From Kaistella sp. (lineage in GTDB: Bacteria > Bacteroidota > Bacteroidia > Flavobacteriales > Weeksellaceae): 64,000 bases of DNA. Of the stretch, positions 60,079-64,000 are shown one piece after another. How positions within the stretch are numbered: position 1 is the first letter of the stretch; each line of letters opens with the position of its first letter. The notes under the pieces are model-generated. The model ran no database searches, had not been told where the DNA came from, and worked only from the letters and a program-made list of their open reading frames with translations. The DNA lies in NCBI GenBank assembly GCA_019459085.1, contig JAIBEW010000019.1, forward strand, positions 62,001-126,000, in the 5' to 3' direction. The translations under genes and the position numbers were made by a program.

Positions 60079-60374
60079 TGAATATACTGGATCATCTGGA
60101 ATTCTCTTCAGATAAAGCAAATGTGATTGCTGTTAAAAAAAGTGATAAGATCAACTCTTTTGCAGTCGCTCTCGGCATCGGTGCTGTCCTGAAAAAACAC
60201 GTCACTCCGGTACCCACAACGCTTGTTGTTCTGAAAGGGGAAATCAATTTTGTATTTACGGACCGCGAAGTGGTTTTGCGGGAACTGGATGTTTTCCAGA
60301 TTCCGGTTGGCGAAGTTCATGAAGTGTATGGAGTTCTGGAACAGAATCTGTTTTTATTAACCCAGGAACTGTAA
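60078..60374 (+). CDS. Small cupin-domain protein
   Basis: 98 residues, one cupin barrel: KKHVTPVPTTLVVLKGEINFVFTDREVVL and DVFQIPVGEVHEVYGVLE. The second motif has one His where metal cupins have more, so metal binding is doubtful. Start overlaps the previous stop (TAATG). A place in the persulfide operon suggests a sulfur-related or regulatory role, not shown. Confidence 0.8.
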   Translation: MNILDHLEFSSDKANVIAVKKSDKINSFAVALGIGAVLKKHVTPVPTTLVVLKGEINFVFTDREVVLRELDVFQIPVGEVHEVYGVLEQNLFLLTQEL

Positions 60375-60376
60375 AG

Positions 60377-60589
60377 ATGAAAGTACTATTCAGAAAATAC
60401 CGTTTGGGAATCCTGGGGATTTTCGTGGGCGGGATGTTAGGCTTTGCGTATTATTATTTCATAGGCTGTAATTCAGGAACCTGCGCCATCACTTCCAAAC
60501 CATTTAATTCTACGGTTTACGGAATGGTGATCGGGTATTTGCTGTTTACCCTTTTCGAAAAGTCGACCAGTCAGAATGACCTTGTTTAA
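60377..60589 (+). CDS. DUF6132 small membrane protein
   Basis: 70 residues, two transmembrane helices (about 10-28 and 46-62) joined by a loop with GCNSGTCAITS, two cysteines four residues apart. This loop is the DUF6132 hallmark. In flavobacterial sulfur operons this protein sits beside thioredoxin. The two cysteines could pass electrons or sulfane sulfur across the membrane; that is inference. Confidence 0.82.
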   Translation: MKVLFRKYRLGILGIFVGGMLGFAYYYFIGCNSGTCAITSKPFNSTVYGMVIGYLLFTLFEKSTSQNDLV

Positions 60590-60609
60590 CTTTATTAAAT
60601 TATTTACTG

Positions 60610-60909
60610 ATGTCACAGAAATTTCAGGAATTAATCCAATCTGAACGGCCGGTTTTGGTCGATTTTTTCGCAACGTGGTGTGGCCCGTGCAAAGTGCAGT
60701 CATCTGTACTCACAACGGTGAAGGAAAATATAGGAAATCTGGCCAGAATTGTTAAGATTGATGTAGATCAGTTTCCCGCAATCGCCTCAGAATACGGTGT
60801 ACGCGGCGTTCCCACTTTGGCGGTGTTCAAAAACGGCGAACTGCTCTGGAAAGAAAGCGGCGTTCATGATGTAAACACCCTCACCGAACTGCTCAAAAGC
60901 TTTGCTTAA
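60610..60909 (+). CDS. trxA: Thioredoxin
   Basis: 99 residues, one thioredoxin fold. Active site WCGPC (Trp23, Cys24, Cys27) in FFATWCGPCKVQ, then cis-Pro in RGVPTLAVF. Short of the normal 105 but complete. Last gene of the persulfide operon, probably recycling sulfane-sulfur carriers. Confidence 0.93.
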   Translation: MSQKFQELIQSERPVLVDFFATWCGPCKVQSSVLTTVKENIGNLARIVKIDVDQFPAIASEYGVRGVPTLAVFKNGELLWKESGVHDVNTLTELLKSFA

Positions 60910-60920
60910 ATTCTTTATAT

Positions 60921-61685
60921 TTATTTCTGAATTAAACGGAATTCATCCCGGTCATCCAAAAACCGGAATTTTTTCCGGAATTCCTTCAGTTTCTCAACGT
61001 TGAATTCTGCCCTAACAATATTGTTATCTTTTTCTGAGACTTCAGTGCCGTCAGCAAAAAAACAACTGGAACTTTCTGAATAATGAAGTCTGTTTCCGTC
61101 GGTTCCGATCCTGTTTAATCCAAAAACATAACACTGATTTTCGATGGCACGCGCTTTCAGTAAAGAATACCAGGCATCGATACGGGTTTCGGGCCAGTTG
61201 GCCACATAAATAATCGCATCATAATCATCATTATTCCTTGAAAAAACAGGAAATCTGAGATCGTAACAAACCTGAAGAAGAATCTTCCAACCACCATAAT
61301 CAACAATTATTCTTTCGTTTCCCCTAGAATAAATCCGGTCTTCACCCGAATAGGAAAAAAGATGCCTTTTGTCGTATTGATGATGCTTCCCGCCAGGCTC
61401 AGCAAAATAAAAACGGTTGAAAAATTTCCCTTTTTCCGAGACTGATACGCTTCCGCAAACCGCTGTGTTTCTTTTTTTTGAAAAATCTTTCATCCAGGAA
61501 AGGGTTTCTTCAGTCCGGTCAGCAATTTCTTCGGCATCCATGCAGAAACCGGTCGAAAACATTTCCGGAAGGATGAATAAATCGGCTTCAACACCGGAAA
61601 ATTCTGAACTGATTTTTTCGAAATTCTTTTCCTTGTTTTTCCAGATGATATCCAGATTCAGTCCTGAAACTCGTAAATTTTTCAT
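60921..61685 (-). CDS. Nitrilase-family amidohydrolase (omega-amidase-like)
   Basis: 254 residues from the ATG at 61685. Carbon-nitrogen hydrolase triad: Glu in LPEMFSTGF, Lys in DKRHLF, and Cys in LQVCYDLRFP. Close to YafV/omega-amidase, which hydrolyses omega-amides of 2-oxo acids in methionine salvage or glutamine transamination. The frame extends upstream by 10 residues without support. Convergent with trxA, 11 bp between stops. Confidence 0.9.
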   Translation of the reverse strand: MKNLRVSGLNLDIIWKNKEKNFEKISSEFSGVEADLFILPEMFSTGFCMDAEEIADRTEETLSWMKDFSKKRNTAVCGSVSVSEKGKFFNRFYFAEPGGKHHQYDKRHLFSYSGEDRIYSRGNERIIVDYGGWKILLQVCYDLRFPVFSRNNDDYDAIIYVANWPETRIDAWYSLLKARAIENQCYVFGLNRIGTDGNRLHYSESSSCFFADGTEVSEKDNNIVRAEFNVEKLKEFRKKFRFLDDRDEFRLIQK

Positions 61686-61741
61686 AAAAATTAAAGATTG
61701 GTGGGCTTTGATCATACGAAATTACGGAAAATGGACGTTAA

Positions 61742-61749
61742 TAACTTTG
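61742..61749 (+). promoter_or_regulatory. -7 element of the DUF6646 gene
   Basis: TAACTTTG, 40 nt before the ATG at 61790. Confidence 0.4.
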
Positions 61750-61789
61750 TTTTCTCATACATTTGGTTGATCAATAAATATTTTAAAAA

Positions 61790-62230
61790 ATGAAAAAATT
61801 ATTTTTCGCTTTCTCTCTTTTATTTTCCGGCAGCATGGTCTCAGCACAGGCATGGACCGGAAAAGGCGACCAGAAAGTTCAGGTTGGTTTTAATGCGTGG
61901 GGTTACGGAACCGGACTTTCCGGCACTTACGATTACGGCCTCTCGAATCTCATTTCTGTAGGTGCAGGACTGAATATTTATTTCGACGGGTACCGCAATA
62001 ATGATATCGACAATAATATTTTTGCGTTTGGACGCATCAACTTTCATCTTCAGGACGCGCTGCAACTCCCGGAAAAGTGGGATGTTTATCCTGGTGTTGA
62101 TCTTGGCGTTCTCGGCAGGGATTTTGGAATCGGTGTTCACATCGGGGCCCGATATTTCTTCACCGAAAACTGGGGAGCTTTTGCAGAAGTTGGAAATAAC
62201 GGCAGTTTAGGCGTTTCCTATAATTTTTGA
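61790..62230 (+). CDS. DUF6646-like small outer-membrane protein
   Basis: 146 residues with signal peptide MKKLFFAFSLLFSGSMVSAQ. The mature part is made of short amphipathic strands (VQVGFNAWGYGTGL, ISVGAGLNIYFDGY, VGNNGSLGVSYNF) ending in Phe, as in an eight-stranded outer-membrane barrel. It matches my memory of DUF6646. Followed by a terminator and rseP. Confidence 0.8.
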   Translation: MKKLFFAFSLLFSGSMVSAQAWTGKGDQKVQVGFNAWGYGTGLSGTYDYGLSNLISVGAGLNIYFDGYRNNDIDNNIFAFGRINFHLQDALQLPEKWDVYPGVDLGVLGRDFGIGVHIGARYFFTENWGAFAEVGNNGSLGVSYNF

Positions 62231-62248
62231 AAGATAAAAGTCAGCCAG

Positions 62249-62275
62249 AAGGTTCTCAAATTGAGGACCTTTTTT
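62249..62275 (+). terminator. Rho-independent terminator after the DUF6646 gene
   Basis: AAGGTTCTC (62249-62257) pairs with GAGGACCTT (62263-62271) with one G-U, followed by a T run. Confidence 0.82.
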
Positions 62276-62276
62276 A

Positions 62277-62307
62277 TTTGGCATGCTTTTGATAATTCGT
62301 ATCTTCG
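62277..62307 (+). promoter_or_regulatory. rseP promoter (Bacteroidota type)
   Basis: TTTG (62277-62280) and TATCTTCG (62300-62307) are exactly 19 bp apart, 27 nt before the ATG. The -33 box is the tail of the preceding terminator. Confidence 0.65.
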
Positions 62308-62333
62308 CAAATCTTTAATTTTAAATAGAATAA

Positions 62334-63671
62334 ATGACATTCATTCAATTATTTCAATTCATTCTCAGCATATCAATTTTGGTGGTCCTGCATGAATTAG
62401 GACATTTTATACCGGCCAAATATTTCAAGACCAAAGTTGAAAAATTCTATCTCTTTTTCGATCCGTGGTTTTCCATCGCCAAGAAAAAAATCGGTGATAC
62501 CGAATACGGTATTGGCTGGCTTCCTTTCGGTGGTTATGTAAAAATCGCAGGAATGGTTGACGAAAGCATGGATACGGAACAGCTTAAAAAACCGGCTGAA
62601 CCATGGGAATTCCGAAGCAAACCGGCGTGGCAGCGACTCATCATCATGATGGGTGGTGTTACGGTAAACTTTTTCCTGGCCTGGATCATCTATTCCTCAT
62701 TAAGTTATTTTAGCGGAGAAACCTTCCACGATAATTCAAAATTCCAGGACGGAATTTCGGTAAGCGACGCCGGAAGAAAAATGGGTCTCCAAACCGGCGA
62801 CAAAATCCTTCGAATTGACGGAAAACCAGCCGAAAGAATGGAAACTTCCACCATCAACATGCTTTTTGCCGATGAGGTGACTGTTGAAAGAAACGGAAAG
62901 GAAGTGACCTTTCCGATCAACGAAAACGGCGTTGCCGATGTTCTGGCAGAAAACCAGGCAAAACTGTATTTCTCGCACCGTTACCCAACCGTTATCGACA
63001 GTCTTGTACCAAATGGAACCGCGAAGGCAGCCGGACTTCTGAAAGGAGACCGAATCATTGGAATCAACGGGAAACCGGTACGCTATTTCGACGAAGTTGT
63101 AGCCGAACTTCCTCAGTATAAAAATCAGAACATCACTCTGGACATTCTCAGAAACAATATTCCTCAAAAAGTAAAAGTGAAAACCGATGCGAAAGGAAAA
63201 TTGGGCTTTTCAAATGATATGAATGTGGTTCAAAAGGAATTCGACAAATCGGAGGTTACAAAAAACTATACCGTTCTGCAGGCCATCCCAAGAGGTTTAA
63301 CGAGAACAATTGATGTACTGACGATGCAGATCAAACAGTTTAAAATCGTTTTCAACAGTACGACAAAAGGCTACAAAAAAGTAGGCGGCCCAATTGCGAT
63401 CATCAAACAAATGCCTGAAACTATCAACTGGGAGTTCTTCTGGGGCTTTACAGCGATGTTTTCTGTATGGCTGGCTTTCCTTAATTTGATACCAATTCCG
63501 GGATTAGACGGCGGTCATGTGATGTTTACGTTGTGGGAAATGATTACCGGCAAACCGGTACCGCAAAAAGTGCTGGAACATGCACAGATGATAGGGGTTG
63601 TTTTCCTTCTTGGACTCATGGTGCTGATCTTCGGAAACGACATTGTAAAATGGATTACAGGAAAATTTTAA
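62334..63671 (+). CDS. rseP: Intramembrane RIP metalloprotease
   Basis: Site-2 protease of 445 residues. HELGH (His20-His24) lies in the first transmembrane helix; two PDZ domains (about 125-290) include GLQTGDKILRIDGKPAERM and GLLKGDRIIGINGKPVRYF; IPIPGLDGGHV supplies the third zinc ligand near the C-terminus. It cleaves membrane-bound anti-sigma factors or signal-peptide remnants. Two PDZ domains match E. coli RseP. Own promoter with optimal spacing. Confidence 0.96.
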   Translation: MTFIQLFQFILSISILVVLHELGHFIPAKYFKTKVEKFYLFFDPWFSIAKKKIGDTEYGIGWLPFGGYVKIAGMVDESMDTEQLKKPAEPWEFRSKPAWQRLIIMMGGVTVNFFLAWIIYSSLSYFSGETFHDNSKFQDGISVSDAGRKMGLQTGDKILRIDGKPAERMETSTINMLFADEVTVERNGKEVTFPINENGVADVLAENQAKLYFSHRYPTVIDSLVPNGTAKAAGLLKGDRIIGINGKPVRYFDEVVAELPQYKNQNITLDILRNNIPQKVKVKTDAKGKLGFSNDMNVVQKEFDKSEVTKNYTVLQAIPRGLTRTIDVLTMQIKQFKIVFNSTTKGYKKVGGPIAIIKQMPETINWEFFWGFTAMFSVWLAFLNLIPIPGLDGGHVMFTLWEMITGKPVPQKVLEHAQMIGVVFLLGLMVLIFGNDIVKWITGKF

Positions 63672-63688
63672 AAATTTTCAGAAAATAC

Positions 63689-63719
63689 TTTGGCGGGTGT
63701 AAAAAAGTTTTTATATTTG
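63689..63719 (+). promoter_or_regulatory. tRNA-Asn promoter, consensus Bacteroidota type
   Basis: TTTG (63689-63692), exactly 19 bp, then TATATTTG (63712-63719). Predicted transcription start is near 63726, so the 5' leader is about 20 nt. It is one of the best promoters in the window. Confidence 0.8.
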
Positions 63720-63745
63720 CAAACGCTTAAAGCAAAAGACAACAC

Positions 63746-63819
63746 TCCTCTTTAGCTCAGTTGGTTAGAGCATCTGACTGTTAATCAGAGGGTCCTTGGT
63801 TCGAGCCCAAGAAGAGGAG
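63746..63819 (+). tRNA. tRNA-Asn (anticodon GTT)
   Basis: 74 nt. Acceptor stem TCCTCTT (63746-63752) pairs with AAGAGGA (63812-63818), discriminator G63819. D loop AGCTCAGTTGGTTAGAG, anticodon stem TCTGA/TCAGA with loop CTGTTAA (anticodon GTT, 63780-63782), T arm CTTGG TTCGAGC CCAAG. The 3' CCA is not encoded (CAA follows). Reads AAC and AAU. Confidence 0.97.
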
Positions 63820-63820
63820 C

Positions 63821-63853
63821 AAATCCCAGACAGCAATGTTTGGGATTTTTTTA
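63821..63853 (+). terminator. Terminator after tRNA-Asn
   Basis: AAATCCCA (63821-63828) pairs with TGGGATTT (63841-63848) with a 12-nt loop, then a T run. Confidence 0.88.
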
Positions 63854-63927
63854 TGTCTCAATTTCTCCTAAAAAAGAAGAATGAGCACAATTTTTGATTA
63901 AACAGTCTGGTCTACAAAAAACACAAC

Positions 63928-64000
63928 GTGCAACTTAAACACCTTTTCAGGATTTTATTTTTCCTATTTCCCTTCGCCATTTCAGCACAACATACGTTGA
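63928..64000 (+). CDS. Start of a secreted protein (cut by window edge)
   Basis: GTG start at 63928 and 24 codons open to the window end. The visible sequence is a typical signal peptide (MQLKHLFRILFFLFPFAISA, cleavage before QHTL). No ATG is available in frame after the tRNA terminator. The rest of the gene lies outside, so its role cannot be told. Confidence 0.6.
   Translation, partial: MQLKHLFRILFFLFPFAISAQHTL

Noticed and set aside
1-64000. CRISPR arrays, insertion sequences, integrase or phage genes
   Set aside because: No spaced direct repeats, transposase-like frames or terminal repeats were seen; gene content is core-like throughout.

Overview
The window is a stretch of core chromosome from a member of the Bacteroidota, class Flavobacteriia, most likely a Chryseobacterium/Kaistella-type Weeksellaceae. 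The reasons are: the promoter grammar (TTTG about 19 bp upstream of TAnnTTTG) recurs throughout and Shine-Dalgarno boxes are scarce; gene orders such as bamD-rpoZ-coaBC-DUF4835-recN and miaB-sigma54 regulator-lptE are as I remember them from flavobacteria; there is a FjTAL-like tyrosine ammonia-lyase of flexirubin type; and several Bacteroidota-only domains occur (DUF4251, DUF4835, DUF4126, DUF6132, DUF6646). No insertion sequence, phage, CRISPR array or conjugative gene was seen. No gene-free gap exceeds about 300 bases. The window starts inside a catalase gene and ends inside a secreted-protein gene.

Layout. 1-5.7 kb: katA (cut) divergent from oxyR; metK behind a promoter and a leader that matches the SAM-II riboswitch fold; a small secreted protein; an ECF sigma factor followed by a 56-residue microprotein; an outer-membrane-like protein; tadA. 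5.8-9.8 kb (minus): coaX, an M1 peptidase and a PaaK-like CoA ligase. 10-17.9 kb: ileS, a DksA-like protein without its zinc cysteines, two small proteins, lspA, meaB, DUF4251, an M48 lipoprotein protease and a small membrane protein. 17.9-23.3 kb: a flexirubin/aryl-polyene satellite block (halogenase-like flavoprotein, tyrosine ammonia-lyase, ketoreductase, hotdog dehydratase, periplasmic protein) mixed with trpS. 23.4-31.2 kb: dipeptide epimerase, cytochrome c lipoprotein, comM, HExxH protein, CsaA-like protein, exonuclease, SufT-like protein, OsmC, HMG-CoA lyase, pepT. 31.3-44.3 kb: LpxH-like phosphatase, thiL, thioesterase, HI0933-type flavoprotein, mnmA, recN, DUF4835, coaBC, rpoZ, bamD, TetR regulator, TatD, tcdA, rnpA. 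44.4-55.7 kb: DUF4126, a low-complexity TPR-like protein, lptE, sigma-54 activator, miaB, two secreted TonB-C-like proteins, lysA, an exonuclease with a decayed GIY-YIG domain, a HerA-like ATPase. 55.8-64 kb: GreA-like protein, secreted protein, TauE exporter, a persulfide-detoxification operon (persulfide dioxygenase-rhodanese, rhodanese lipoprotein, cupin, DUF6132, thioredoxin), nitrilase-family amidase, DUF6646, rseP, tRNA-Asn and the start of a secreted protein.

How the genes work together. Peroxide defence (OxyR/KatA), envelope biogenesis (LspA, LptE, BamD, RseP, LpxH-like), tRNA maturation and charging (TadA, MnmA, MiaB, TcdA, RnpA, IleS, TrpS), CoA synthesis (CoaX, CoaBC) and sulfur handling (MetK with its leader, persulfide operon) are the main themes. 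The parts most worth follow-up are the metK leader, the ECF sigma/microprotein pair, the split pigment block with its halogenase-like enzyme, and the persulfide operon with an Fnr-like palindrome ahead of it.
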